A DNA stretch of 64,000 nucleotides, taken from NCBI GenBank assembly GCA_023382675.1, contig JAHDWN010000011.1, positions 103,996 through 167,995 on the forward strand, in the 5' to 3' direction. The stretch comes from Anaerolineae bacterium. GTDB taxonomy: Bacteria; Chloroflexota; Anaerolineae; Aggregatilineales; Phototrophicaceae. Positions 17,544 to 26,702 of this stretch are shown one piece after another (the first letter of the stretch is position 1; each line of letters opens with the position of its first letter). Made by a program: the position numbers and the translations under genes. The notes beneath the pieces were generated by a model. It was not told the origin of the DNA and did no database searches. It saw nothing but the letters and a program-made list of their open reading frames with translations.

Positions 17544-18331
17544 ACGTGCTTGACGACTGCCGTGCGCTCTTCGACGGCGTACATTTCGGTGCGGCGTTTA
17601 CGCGGGTTCAGGCTGCGGTGGCGCGCGATCATCTGCCAGACGCGAATGGCTGCTTCCAACGGGATACGCACGTCCATCTTCGATTCGCCGTGTGCGCGAT
17701 CTGGGAAATGGATGGGTATCTCTGTCACCTTGAAGCCGAGGCGACAGGCGACGTAAGCCATTTCCACCTGGAAAGCGTAGCCGTTCGAACGAACACGGTC
17801 GAGATTGAGGCCGATGAGGGTCTGACGCTTCCAGATGCGATACCCTGCGGTCGCATCGCTGACAGGGATTCCGAGCAGCAGGCGGACGTAGATCCGGTTG
17901 GCGAACCAACTCAGCAATTTGCGCTGCCAGCTCCAGTTCTCATCCACACTGCCGCCGTCAGTGAAACGCGAGGCGATCACCAGGTCGAATCCCTCTTCGA
18001 GTTTGGCGATCATCTGCGGAATGTAGGCTGGCTGGTGCGAAAAATCTGCGTCCATCTGGATGATGTAATCGGCGTTGCGGCGCAGCGCCTCTTTGAAGCC
18101 AGCAATGTATGCCGGGCCAAGCCCTGCTTTTTCGGTGCGATCCAGCACGTGAATGCGGCCTGGATGGCTCTCCGCCAGCGCGTGAGCGATCTTGCCTGTG
18201 CCATCGGGCGAATTATCATCGACGACCAGCACATTCAACGGAACACCGGGCAACGCGAACAGCGCATCGATCAGCCGTGGCAGATTCTCGGCTTCGTTGT
18301 AAGTGGGGATCACAACCATGATATTGAACAT
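17540..18331 (-). CDS. Dolichol/polyprenol-phosphate mannosyltransferase-like GT2
   Basis: Family 2 glycosyltransferase of 263 aa. It has the DPM1-type nucleotide-sugar site: VVIPTYNEAENLP, LVVDDNSPDGTG, the metal motif QMDADFSHQP (DAD), then SRFTDGG and the SNGYAFQVEMAY segment. It lacks C-terminal membrane helices, as in soluble catalytic DPM1 proteins. The probable reaction is transfer of mannose from GDP-mannose to a polyprenyl phosphate at the inner face of the membrane, supplying donors for outer-face glycosylation. Convergent with the BON gene. Confidence 0.87.
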   Translation of the reverse strand: MFNIMVVIPTYNEAENLPRLIDALFALPGVPLNVLVVDDNSPDGTGKIAHALAESHPGRIHVLDRTEKAGLGPAYIAGFKEALRRNADYIIQMDADFSHQPAYIPQMIAKLEEGFDLVIASRFTDGGSVDENWSWQRKLLSWFANRIYVRLLLGIPVSDATAGYRIWKRQTLIGLNLDRVRSNGYAFQVEMAYVACRLGFKVTEIPIHFPDRAHGESKMDVRIPLEAAIRVWQMIARHRSLNPRKRRTEMYAVEERTAVVKHV

Positions 18332-18564
18332 CGTTACTGTCCTGCGCGCCTATCGGCGAGACTTTTCATCTAGACTATCGATCTTAGAGTACCCCGATCC
18401 TTGACGCAAGATGAAAAAGATTTTGCGTAGACAAGCCGTCTTTCGGCGGCCACGAGCATCACGGCAGATTGCCGTATTAAGATTTGCCTACACGGTTGCA
18501 TATCCATGGCAAACGAATTATGATCATTTTAGGATTACGGCACAGTTAGTCTTTCTCTTAAAAA

Positions 18565-19239
18565 ATGCACCCCGAAGATCGTGTTCTCGTTGGTATCATC
18601 AATCGTGTGCGCGATTTGCGCTATGCTCGCGAGCAACACTGGTATCGCATCCCACAGGCACGGCTGCCTCACGGCGTCCACGCAGAGTACCTCGCCTTTT
18701 TCTTGAGCCGGGCGTTCAAAGAGCGCAATGGCGGGATTCACTATTTCGCCAGGGCGGGCGGGATCGAACTGCTCTACCGTAAGGACATTCTGCCTGCGGA
18801 AGCCGATCATCCACGCGCGAATGATGTTTACTACAAGATCAGCTTGCGGGAATGGTACGAGAAAACGCCACCGGTACACAACCCCACAAAGCGGCCAATC
18901 ACCTTCATCTACACCACCTGGGACAGGTTCGTCACCGCGACGACCATCGCCGATCTGTACAGCACCGCCGATTATTACGTAGATCGAATCTTCCATGCTC
19001 TGCGCGACCGCAAGATCTACGCCGAACGCTACTGGGAAGCAGAACGGCGAACGACGCAGCGTGCGCCGGGCCTGCGCATTCTGTGTGACAATGGGGCGAT
19101 CACCGCCAGCACCGAACCGGAGGGGGATGATCTGCCGCTCGATCCACGCCAGCCGGAAGACGCCATCTTGCAGGTGATCCTCCAGCGTATCGCCAACCAG
19201 GGAGGGCCGGTCGCCCTTGGTGTCCCGCACGATATGTAG
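18565..19239 (+). CDS. Conserved hypothetical protein
   Basis: 224-aa soluble protein I do not recognise. It starts MHPEDRVLVGIINRVRDL and is rich in Arg, Tyr and Asp/Glu, with no signal peptide, membrane helix or obvious catalytic motif. The codon pattern matches neighbouring genes and the open frame fills the space between the divergent glycosyltransferase and the next gene, so it is very likely real. Text such as YTTWDRFVTATTIADLY suggests an alpha/beta fold. The ATG lacks a clear ribosome site. A small hairpin ACGGCA/TGCCGT (18461-18475) lies in the 230-bp upstream space. Confidence 0.7.
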   Translation: MHPEDRVLVGIINRVRDLRYAREQHWYRIPQARLPHGVHAEYLAFFLSRAFKERNGGIHYFARAGGIELLYRKDILPAEADHPRANDVYYKISLREWYEKTPPVHNPTKRPITFIYTTWDRFVTATTIADLYSTADYYVDRIFHALRDRKIYAERYWEAERRTTQRAPGLRILCDNGAITASTEPEGDDLPLDPRQPEDAILQVILQRIANQGGPVALGVPHDM

Positions 19240-19319
19240 TGCCGAGTGGCTGTTGAGGCACAGCAAAATGCGTTAAGCTGGTGGCGGTTAGCGGCACGCG
19301 AACAGCCAGAGGCACAATC

Positions 19320-20660
19320 ATGCTCATCACCAACGCGACTCTGATCACCTGGGACGATCCCAACACGATTATCAGCGGCGGCGCGCTCTACATGGAGAAG
19401 GGCGCAATTGTCGAACTGGGCAGCGCGCGCGATCTGGAGGCAAAGTACCCCACCGCCGAGCGCATCGATGCCCGCGACCAACTCGTGATGCCGGGTTTGA
19501 TCTGTGCGCACACGCATTTTTATGGTGCGTATGCGCGCGGCATGGCGATCCCCGGCGATCCGCCGCGTGACTTCCCGGAGATTCTGCGCCGTCTGTGGTG
19601 GCCGCTCGACAAGGCGCTCGACATGGACGCGGTACGTGCGAGCGCGCTCGTATGCCTGGTTGACGCAATCAAGCATGGCACGACCACCTTGTTCGATCAT
19701 CATGCCAGCCCGAACGCTATCGACGGCAGTCTGGACGCCATCGCCGAGGAGGTGGAGCGCGCCGGGCTGCGAGCGGTGCTCTGCTATGAAGTCACCGACC
19801 GCGATGGGCCGGAGAAGGCGCAAGCGGGTATCGCCGAGAACGTGCGTTTTCTGGCGGCGCGGCGTACACATCCGACCGTGCGGGCGACATTTGGTTTGCA
19901 CGCCAGCCTGACACTCAGCACCGAAACGCTGCGCCAATGCGCCGGTGCTGTCGGCAGCGATACCGGCTTTCACATTCATGTGGCGGAACATGAGGCCGAC
20001 GAAGACGACAGCCTGCGCCAGCACGGCAAGCGTGTCGTGCAGCGGCTGCATGAGCTGGATATGCTGCGCGCGAAGACCATGGTGGCGCACTGCGTACACA
20101 TCGACGAGGCGGAGCGCGCGCTCCTGCGCCAGCAGCAGACGTGGGTGACGCACCAGCCGCGCTCGAACATGAACAACGCGGTCGGTGCGATGGCGTTCGA
20201 CACGATGATGGCCGAGGGGATGCCGATTTGTCTGGGTAACGATGGCTTTAGCAATGCTATGTGGCAGGAATGGAAGGCAGCTTACCTGCTGCATAAAGTG
20301 GCGCACCGCGATCCGCGCCTGGCGAACGGGGCGGACATCGCCCGAATGGCGATCTACAACAACGCGGCGCTGGCAACGCAGTTCTTCGAGGCGCCGGTCG
20401 GTGTGCTCAGGCCGGGCGCGCGGGCAGACATCATTTTCGTTGATTATCAGTCCTACACACCGCTGACGGCGGGCAATCTTCCCTGGCATATCCTGTTCGG
20501 CTTCGAGCCATCGATGGTGACGACGACGATTGTTGAAGGCCGCGTGCTCATGCGCGACCGCCAACTGTTGACGCTCGATGAGGCGCAGATAGGGCGTGAT
20601 GCTCTGGCGCTCGCACCGGGTATCTGGGAGCGTTACGAGCGAAATGCGACAGGGCAATAG
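19320..20660 (+). CDS. SsnA-like amidohydrolase (aminohydrolase)
   Basis: Metal-dependent hydrolase of the amidohydrolase superfamily, 446 aa, closest in pattern to SsnA and cytosine/guanine deaminase relatives. Features: VMPGLICAHTHFYG (first metal HxH near residue 60), GTTTLFDHHASP, HIHVAEHEADED with a metal His, MVAHCVHIDEAE, and the GNDGFSNAMWQEWK Asp motif. SsnA-type proteins often act in purine or selenium-dependent nitrogen metabolism, but the substrate here is unknown. The ATG at 19320 has AGAGG 7 nt upstream. Probably forms a sugar/amine salvage group with nagA downstream. Confidence 0.82.
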   Translation: MLITNATLITWDDPNTIISGGALYMEKGAIVELGSARDLEAKYPTAERIDARDQLVMPGLICAHTHFYGAYARGMAIPGDPPRDFPEILRRLWWPLDKALDMDAVRASALVCLVDAIKHGTTTLFDHHASPNAIDGSLDAIAEEVERAGLRAVLCYEVTDRDGPEKAQAGIAENVRFLAARRTHPTVRATFGLHASLTLSTETLRQCAGAVGSDTGFHIHVAEHEADEDDSLRQHGKRVVQRLHELDMLRAKTMVAHCVHIDEAERALLRQQQTWVTHQPRSNMNNAVGAMAFDTMMAEGMPICLGNDGFSNAMWQEWKAAYLLHKVAHRDPRLANGADIARMAIYNNAALATQFFEAPVGVLRPGARADIIFVDYQSYTPLTAGNLPWHILFGFEPSMVTTTIVEGRVLMRDRQLLTLDEAQIGRDALALAPGIWERYERNATGQ

Positions 20661-20787
20661 ATGGCAAGCTAAGCAAACGAATGCGGCGTCGTTGCCAATG
20701 ATCAGCAGCAACACGCCAGTGGCACGCAGTCGCTAACGCGCTATCCATTCTGTGCCAGGAACATTCGGCACAGAGAAAGGCTAATCC

Positions 20788-21945
20788 ATGAGATACGCCA
20801 TCATTGGCGGACGAGTCTTCACCGGCGAACGCATTCTGCACGACGCCGCTGTCTTGATCGACGAGCACGAGATCGAGGGCGTGATGGCTCGCGCCGATGT
20901 GCCGCTGGATGTCGAGGTGATCGACCGCACGGATTGCCTGATCGCGCCCGGTTTCATTGACGTGCAGGTCAACGGCGCGGGCGGCATCCTCTTTAATGAC
21001 GATCCTTCGGCGGAGGCGATGCGCCTGGCTTATGAAGCACAGAAGCCATTCGGCACCGTCTACTACTTGCCGACGATCATCACGCCGCCGCTGGAGACGA
21101 CGCTCGATTTCTGTGCGGCTTATCACAGCGCGATGCGGCGTGGTCTGCGCTCGGTGCTCGGCCTCCATCTCGAAGGCCCGTATATCAGCCGTGAGAAGCC
21201 CGGTGTCCATAACCCGGCTTACATCCGCCCGGCGACGGACGCCGAACTCGATAAGCTGCTCGAAGCGCGGGCCGACATGCCCTGCCTGATGACCGTTGCG
21301 CCGGAGAGCATCACCCCTGCGCAGATTGGCCGGTTAGTGCGCGCGGGCGTGATCGTATCGCTCGGTCACACCAACACCACCTACGCGCAGGCGATGGCCG
21401 CCTTCGATGCGGGCGCGACGATGGTGACGCATCTCTACAACGCCATGTCACCGTTCGAGCACCGCGCGCCCGGTGTCGTCGGTGCGGCGCTGAATGCGCG
21501 TGATGTTTTTTCGGGCATCATCGCCGATGGATTTCACGTCGATTGGGGCGCGGTCGAAGTCGCCTACCGGCTGCTCGGCGACCGGTTGGTGCTCGTGACG
21601 GACGCCATGCCACCGCTCGGCGTGCCGGATATGCGAACGTTCAAGCTCAGTGATCGTGAGGTCTTCGTCGGCGAAGGCCGCTGTGTCGATGCGAATGGCC
21701 GCCTGGCGGGTGCAGCTATCGACCTGGCCTCGTGTGTACGTAACTGTGTCAAGCACGCGCGTATCCCACTGGAGGATGCGCTGCGCATGGCGTCGTTCAG
21801 CCCTGCGCGTGCGCTGCGCATGGATCGCCTCGGTCAAATCAAGCCCGGCTATCTGCCGAGCCTGACGCTGCTCGATGACGATCTGGTCGCCCGCGCGGTC
21901 GTGATCGAGGGACGCTTCGAGGCATTGTCGACCGAGAGTGCGTAA
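20788..21945 (+). CDS. nagA: N-acetylglucosamine-6-phosphate deacetylase
   Basis: 385-aa amidohydrolase that removes acetate from GlcNAc-6-P in amino-sugar and peptidoglycan recycling. Markers: APGFIDVQVNGAGG near residue 52, LGLHLEGPYIS with the metal Glu, SLGHTNTTYAQA with a metal His, HLYNAMSPFEHRAPG, and the catalytic Asp in LVTDAMPPLG. The first metal motif reads DVQVNG where many NagA proteins have D-x-H-x-H-G, consistent with single-metal NagA enzymes. AAAGG precedes the ATG. No nagB or PTS gene is adjacent. Confidence 0.9.
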   Translation: MRYAIIGGRVFTGERILHDAAVLIDEHEIEGVMARADVPLDVEVIDRTDCLIAPGFIDVQVNGAGGILFNDDPSAEAMRLAYEAQKPFGTVYYLPTIITPPLETTLDFCAAYHSAMRRGLRSVLGLHLEGPYISREKPGVHNPAYIRPATDAELDKLLEARADMPCLMTVAPESITPAQIGRLVRAGVIVSLGHTNTTYAQAMAAFDAGATMVTHLYNAMSPFEHRAPGVVGAALNARDVFSGIIADGFHVDWGAVEVAYRLLGDRLVLVTDAMPPLGVPDMRTFKLSDREVFVGEGRCVDANGRLAGAAIDLASCVRNCVKHARIPLEDALRMASFSPARALRMDRLGQIKPGYLPSLTLLDDDLVARAVVIEGRFEALSTESA

Positions 21946-22004
21946 ACATGTTAGAAACTGTCACCTACCCAGGCCGCGCCGTGTCATAACAAAGTGAGTT
22001 CACA

Positions 22005-22487
22005 ATGCCCGATATGCTGGTCAAGTTGTATACACTGCCGCCGCTCACGCCAGAGATCGCGGCACAGGCGGCCAATGGCGTGACGATCCGCCGCGGGCTG
22101 CCGCCGGAGAAACATCTAGTTCTGGAGTGGGTGGCGCGCCACTTCAGCCGCGGCTGGATGAGCGAGTGTGATGTCAGCTTCAGCCGCCAGCCGGTAAGCA
22201 TCTGGCTGGCGCTCGAAAGTGAGAAGCTGGTTGGTTTTGCCTGCTACGATGCCACCGGGCGCGGCTTCTTTGGCCCCACGGGCGTCTCTGAAGCAATGCG
22301 TGGCAGAGGTGTGGGCACAGCGCTGCTGCTGGCCTGTCTGCACGCCATGTACGACGTGGGCTACGGCTACGCCATCATCGGTGCGGCCGGGCCGGTGGAG
22401 TATTATCGCAAGACGGTGGGCGCGCAGGTGATCGAGGATTCGTGGCCGGGGTTTTACAGTGGGCTGCTGATGAATGAGGCGGAATGA
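22005..22487 (+). CDS. GNAT-family N-acetyltransferase
   Basis: 160-aa GCN5-related acetyltransferase. The acetyl-CoA site is visible as the GVSEAMRGRGVGTALLLACL segment (motif A, R/Q-x-x-G-x-G/A) around residues 93-112, with the preceding beta-strand VGFACYDATGRGFFGPTGV. The C-terminal YYRKTVGAQVIEDSWPGFY segment is also family-like. Substrate unknown. It ends 4 bp before a hairpin shared with the convergent gene. Confidence 0.85.
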   Translation: MPDMLVKLYTLPPLTPEIAAQAANGVTIRRGLPPEKHLVLEWVARHFSRGWMSECDVSFSRQPVSIWLALESEKLVGFACYDATGRGFFGPTGVSEAMRGRGVGTALLLACLHAMYDVGYGYAIIGAAGPVEYYRKTVGAQVIEDSWPGFYSGLLMNEAE

Positions 22488-22490
22488 GCA

Positions 22491-22513
22491 GCGGAGGGCG
22501 TCGCGCCCTCCGC
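22491..22513. terminator. Hairpin terminator between convergent genes
   Basis: Perfect 10-bp arms GCGGAGGGCG (22491-22500) and CGCCCTCCGC (22504-22513) with a 3-nt loop, placed between the stop codons of two convergent genes. No long T tract on either side; probably works in both directions. Confidence 0.65.
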
Positions 22514-22529
22514 CGATAGGTAAGACAGG

Positions 22530-23642
22530 TTAGTTGTCGTTCGACATGCTCTCGAACATGCTGAGGATCGACTCGGTTGGGATGACGTTCGCATCCTCAG
22601 GCGCGGCGATAGATTCGACGGCGTTGACCTGATCGAACGTCACATTCATGTTGACCTCGACCATCATGCTATCGACACCGCTCCCGGCGGGTAGGCCGCT
22701 GCCGTCCATGGTCATCATCATGTCGAAGCTCACCGGCCCAGCCGTCTCACGGTCGACCGATTGTGTGACGACGATGTTCATGCTCTTGACCAGGGCCTGG
22801 CTCAGCGCCATAGCCTGCTGCCGTTCGCGCGTGGTCATTCCCGGCTGTGCCTGGAACTGCGCTTCCATCATCGTCTGCATCAGTTCGGCAAAGGCCGGAT
22901 CTTCCGCCATACTACCGAAATCGATGGTCGTTTCGAAGACCGCAACCGCCGCATCATCCGCGCTCGTGCGCCGGATAGAGACGTATTGGTTGAAGTCGCC
23001 GCCCTCTTTGAATCTCTCTATCATGTCTGGGTCGAAGGTTGGGGTCATCATGCTCATCGTTTCGAACAGCTCTGGATGCTCTTCGAGCAAAGTGTCGAGC
23101 AAGCCGACAATATCCAGGCCAACCCAGCCCTGCATTCCCTGCTGACCTCGACCGGACGTACCCATCAATGGCGCGAGGGTGTCCATATTGACGTAGCCGA
23201 CGCCATCGACCAGCTTGATTTCGAGCGTAATCCCCTCGACGCCCGGCGGTAGATCGGCGAGGACCTCTTCAGGCAGCGTAATCGTCACTGACAGTTCGCC
23301 ATCAAAGCTGCGCATAACCTCGACTGCGGTCTTGATCTGCTCCAACGTGGTCATTGGCGGCTGCATAGCCACGTCTGTCATCATAGTCGGATCGACAACA
23401 AATGCGCCGGATGCCGTCAGGTTAAACGCGATGGCTTCCTGATTGACCGTGGCGGTCATATCCATGTTGACATCCACCGCTGCCGATGTCAGGGCGAAAT
23501 TATCGGCGCGGGTCATCAATGCGCAGTCCGCCTCGGAGAGCGAACCGCAAAAAACGCCCTGCGTGCCATCCTGTGCGAGCGCCAGCCCGCTGCTCAGCAG
23601 GGCGAAAATCACCAGGAGGACGAGCCAGATATAACGACGCAT
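22530..23642 (-). CDS. Secreted protein of unknown function (LppX/LolA-like layout)
   Basis: 370-aa exported protein. The start at 23642 has AAAGGAG 7 nt upstream and begins with a signal peptide (MRRYIWLVLLVIFALLSSG, cleavage after ALAQ). The mature part has one CGSLSEADC cysteine pair, many Met and acidic residues, and repeated beta-type phrases such as VDVNMDMTATVN and MVEVNMNVTFDQVNAVESI. Together with the size, this resembles lipoprotein-carrier-type half-barrel folds, but I cannot prove that family. No lipobox Cys at the cleavage site. Function unknown. Confidence 0.65.
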   Translation of the reverse strand: MRRYIWLVLLVIFALLSSGLALAQDGTQGVFCGSLSEADCALMTRADNFALTSAAVDVNMDMTATVNQEAIAFNLTASGAFVVDPTMMTDVAMQPPMTTLEQIKTAVEVMRSFDGELSVTITLPEEVLADLPPGVEGITLEIKLVDGVGYVNMDTLAPLMGTSGRGQQGMQGWVGLDIVGLLDTLLEEHPELFETMSMMTPTFDPDMIERFKEGGDFNQYVSIRRTSADDAAVAVFETTIDFGSMAEDPAFAELMQTMMEAQFQAQPGMTTRERQQAMALSQALVKSMNIVVTQSVDRETAGPVSFDMMMTMDGSGLPAGSGVDSMMVEVNMNVTFDQVNAVESIAAPEDANVIPTESILSMFESMSNDN

Positions 23643-23838
23643 GGCTAAACTCCTTTCGCTTTGCCATACGTAACCCCCCACTTTTAATTGTAAATGTAAG
23701 CGTAATCCCGCTGAAGATGATCACGCCGGGCAGCGGCTCGATCCGTGCAAAGCGCACAAATGTCCGAGGCGCTCGTTCGCTCCTGGCGCAAGGTCAGGGT
23801 AGGATCGGGGGGACTTTCTTCAACATAGGAGCATCGAT

Positions 23839-24522
23839 ATGCAGATCCAACTCAAGCATCAGCCGTCGTATTCGCTCGCCGTGGCATCACTTGCGCCGAA
23901 TGAGCAGGTGCGTGTCGAGTCTGGCGCAATGGTCAGCTACAGCGAAGGCATCGCCATCGAAACGCGCTCAGAAGGCGGGCTGCTGGGCGGGTTGAAGCGC
24001 ATGGTCGGCGGGGAGAGCTTCTTCCAGAACTTCTACCAGGCACCTGCCCAGGGTGGCGAGATCACGCTTGCGCCCGCGCTGCCCGGCGACATGATTGTCC
24101 TCGCGCTGACGGGCGATACGTTCTATCTCAAGAGCGGCGCGTTCATCGCCAGTGAAGACGGTGTGGCCGTCGATACGAGTTGGGGCGGCGCGCGTGGCTT
24201 CTTCAGCGGCGCAGGCTTGATCTTGCTGAGGCTGACGGGCAGCGGCACACTGCTCGCCGGGAGCTACGGCGCGATTGAAGAGCGCGTGCTCAGCGCCGGT
24301 CAAAAGTATTTCGTCGATACCGGCCACATCGTCGGCTTTGAAAGCAGCGTCACTTTCAACATCGCGCGCGTGGGCAACTGGAAATCGACGATCTTGAGCG
24401 GCGAGGGTCTCGTCTGTGAAATGACCGGGCCGGGACGCATCCTGATGCAAACCCGCTCGGAAGAGGCACTGGTCGGCTGGATGTCGGCGAAGATGCCGCG
24501 CCCAAGCAGCGGCAACAACTGA
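23839..24522 (+). CDS. AIM24 / TIGR00266 family protein
   Basis: 227-aa all-beta protein of the AIM24 family. It opens with QIQLKHQPSYSLAVASLAPNEQVRVESGAMVSYS and has the repeated Gly-rich strands typical of the fold (GGLLGGLKRMVGGESFFQNFY near residues 45-65; LLLAGSYG and YFVDTGHIVGFESSV further on). It is cytoplasmic, and the role in bacteria is unclear; the fold resembles tryptophan-RNA-binding attenuator-like barrels. AGGAG stands a little over 10 nt before the ATG. Confidence 0.85.
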   Translation: MQIQLKHQPSYSLAVASLAPNEQVRVESGAMVSYSEGIAIETRSEGGLLGGLKRMVGGESFFQNFYQAPAQGGEITLAPALPGDMIVLALTGDTFYLKSGAFIASEDGVAVDTSWGGARGFFSGAGLILLRLTGSGTLLAGSYGAIEERVLSAGQKYFVDTGHIVGFESSVTFNIARVGNWKSTILSGEGLVCEMTGPGRILMQTRSEEALVGWMSAKMPRPSSGNN

Positions 24523-24607
24523 TCAGGCAACAACACGGGAGCGCTCAAAAACGGGTGGATAATGGAAGTACAAGAAACACGGCTGTCGTGAGCAGAGGAG
24601 GTCACGC

Positions 24608-25288
24608 ATGTTTGCTAATCGCCGCGATGCTGGCCGCCGCCTCGCCAATGAGCTGCTCAGCCACCCGCTGATCCGGCAGCGTTCGCCCGCAGATCTGCAT
24701 GTGCTTTCCATTCCACGCGGGGGTGTCATCGTCGGTCAGGCGCTGGCCGACGTACTGCACTGCGCCCACGACGTGATCATTGTCAAGAAAATTGGCTGTC
24801 CGGGGCAGGAGGAGTTCGCCGTCGGCGCGATTGCGGAAGATGGCCGGATCGCGCTCAACGCGCACGTCGTACGCGCGCTCCGGCTGACAATGGACAATCT
24901 CATGCCCCAGATCGAACAGGTCAGAGCCAGAGTCGCGGATTATGTCCAACGCTTCCGGCATGGCGCGCCCCTGAACGTGACCGGCAAGCTGGTGATCCTG
25001 ACCGATGATGGCATCGCCACCGGCGAAACCGTTAAAGCGGCGCTGACCTGGCTGCATGGGCACAGCAGCGACGCCGCGCCTGCCGCGACCATCGTGGCGG
25101 TGCCGGTTTGCCCGCCGGATACCGCCAGGGAGCTTGTCGAACTATGCGATGCATTTGTCTGCTTGATGATGCCGCGCCGGTTTGGGGCAGTTGGTCAGTT
25201 CTACGATGAGTTCGAGCAGGTGGATGATGCTCAGGTGTGGCACATCTTAAATAGCGCGCCTGACGAGGCCGCCGACTGGTTATCTTGA
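24608..25288 (+). CDS. Phosphoribosyltransferase-domain protein
   Basis: 226-aa type I PRTase fold. The PRPP-binding loop is VILTDDGIATGET near residues 135-147, and the N-terminal hood segment is VLSIPRGGVIVGQALAD. Proteins of this layout (with KKIGCPGQEEFAVGAIAEDG) are common stand-alone PRTases in bacteria, often beside alpha/beta hydrolases or stress genes; the base substrate is unknown. GAGGAGG 6 nt before the ATG is a strong ribosome site. Confidence 0.83.
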   Translation: MFANRRDAGRRLANELLSHPLIRQRSPADLHVLSIPRGGVIVGQALADVLHCAHDVIIVKKIGCPGQEEFAVGAIAEDGRIALNAHVVRALRLTMDNLMPQIEQVRARVADYVQRFRHGAPLNVTGKLVILTDDGIATGETVKAALTWLHGHSSDAAPAATIVAVPVCPPDTARELVELCDAFVCLMMPRRFGAVGQFYDEFEQVDDAQVWHILNSAPDEAADWLS

Positions 25289-25319
25289 GTGCAGCGAGAC
25301 GAGGCGAGCGGGCGTTGTG

Positions 25320-26702
25320 CTACACCGGCACACGAAAGCTGAACGTCGTCTCGCTCGCCGTGGTTTCCACCCAGAGATCGCCGCCGTGGAGGCGCACCAG
25401 TTGGCGCGCAATGGCGAGGCCGAGGCCGCTGCCGCCGCTGTCCGCCTGGCGGGCAGAGTCCGCGCGCCAGAAGCGGTCGAAGACGTGCGCGGCCTGATCG
25501 GGCGGTAGAACACCTGTGTTGCGCACGCTGAAGACAACTGAATCGCCCTCGCGCCGGGCGGAGAGTGTCATGCTGCCCCCCGCCTCGGTGTGGCGGACGG
25601 CGTTCGAGAGCAGGTTGTCGATCACCTGTTGAATGCGCGCGCTATCGACATTGAGCGCAGGCAAATCGGGCGCGATCTCGTGGCGCAGATCGACAGCGCC
25701 ATCCTGCGCCAGCAGCGCGAAACGAGCGACTGCCGCCTCCGCCAGATCGCCGGGGGCGATAGCGGTGCGGTGCAGCGACAACCGCCCGTGTTCGGCCATG
25801 GTCAACAGACGCAGATCTTCCACCAGGCGGGTCAGATGCAGCGATTGATCATAGGCGACGGCGACGTGGGCGCTGTCCATCGGGTAGACACCATCCATCA
25901 TCGCTTCGAGATGCCCGCGCAGCACAGAGACCGGCGTGCGCAGTTCGTGGGCGACATCCGCCGCCATGCGCTGGCGCTGCGCGTCGGCAGCGGCCAGGTC
26001 GCTGGCCATCTGGTTGAAAGCGGAGGCGAGTTCGCGCACTTCGACCGTTCCTTGCACCGGCACAGGGGAATCGAGCCGCCCACGTGAGAACTGGCGCACG
26101 CCAGTTGTGACCGTGCGCAGCGGGCGCGCCAGCAGCCAGGCGAGGCCGACGCCGCTGACGACTGCCAGTGCCGAGGCGATCAGCGCGGCGAGCCAGATCC
26201 AGTGGTTGACCTCATTGAGAAAGGCTGTTTCGGCATCACCAAACATCTGCGCGCTCGGCGTCAGCCACAACAGCCAGCCGACGGCTTGCCCGGAGACGGT
26301 GAGCGGCGCGGCTGCGCTGCGTGCTTCGGCATCGACGGTTGTGCCGACGAGATCGGGTGTCTCCGCTGCCTGGATCACGCCGTCATTGTCGAAGACGACC
26401 CACTGCGCGCCCGCCTGCGAGTCACCGCCGCGACCGCGTCCCCGCCCGCTGCCACTGCCGCGATCTGCCACCAGAATCGTCTCCGCGCCGCTCCAATCGC
26501 CCTGCTCGGCGTAGTACGCTTCTAGCTGTGTGATCTGGACGGCGCTGGCGTTGATGCGGTCACGCTGGCGCACGTACTGCTGGAAGCCGACGCCGGTCGT
26601 CTGGTTGACGATCATTGCGACGGCAGCCACGCTGATCCAGGCGACTATCAAAAAGGCGAGCGAGAGGCGAAACCAGAGTTTATTCCACATTTTCGTCTTC
26701 AT
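25320..26702 (-). CDS. Sensor histidine kinase of two-component system 1 (BaeS-like)
   Basis: 460-aa membrane kinase. Order: first helix (about 9-30), outside sensor loop (about 35-160) with an unusual Gly/Arg/Ser stretch near residues 80-92, second helix (about 165-190), HAMP, HisKA with H-box DVAHELRTP, N box QVIDNLLSNAVRHT and G2 GGSGLGLAIA. The start overlaps the regulator gene upstream by 23 bp, so the pair is translationally linked. It lies in a cluster with a ferritin-like gene and the flavin/haem cassette 1, so the signal may be redox or metal related (inference). Confidence 0.9.
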   Translation of the reverse strand: MKTKMWNKLWFRLSLAFLIVAWISVAAVAMIVNQTTGVGFQQYVRQRDRINASAVQITQLEAYYAEQGDWSGAETILVADRGSGSGRGRGRGGDSQAGAQWVVFDNDGVIQAAETPDLVGTTVDAEARSAAAPLTVSGQAVGWLLWLTPSAQMFGDAETAFLNEVNHWIWLAALIASALAVVSGVGLAWLLARPLRTVTTGVRQFSRGRLDSPVPVQGTVEVRELASAFNQMASDLAAADAQRQRMAADVAHELRTPVSVLRGHLEAMMDGVYPMDSAHVAVAYDQSLHLTRLVEDLRLLTMAEHGRLSLHRTAIAPGDLAEAAVARFALLAQDGAVDLRHEIAPDLPALNVDSARIQQVIDNLLSNAVRHTEAGGSMTLSARREGDSVVFSVRNTGVLPPDQAAHVFDRFWRADSARQADSGGSGLGLAIARQLVRLHGGDLWVETTASETTFSFRVPV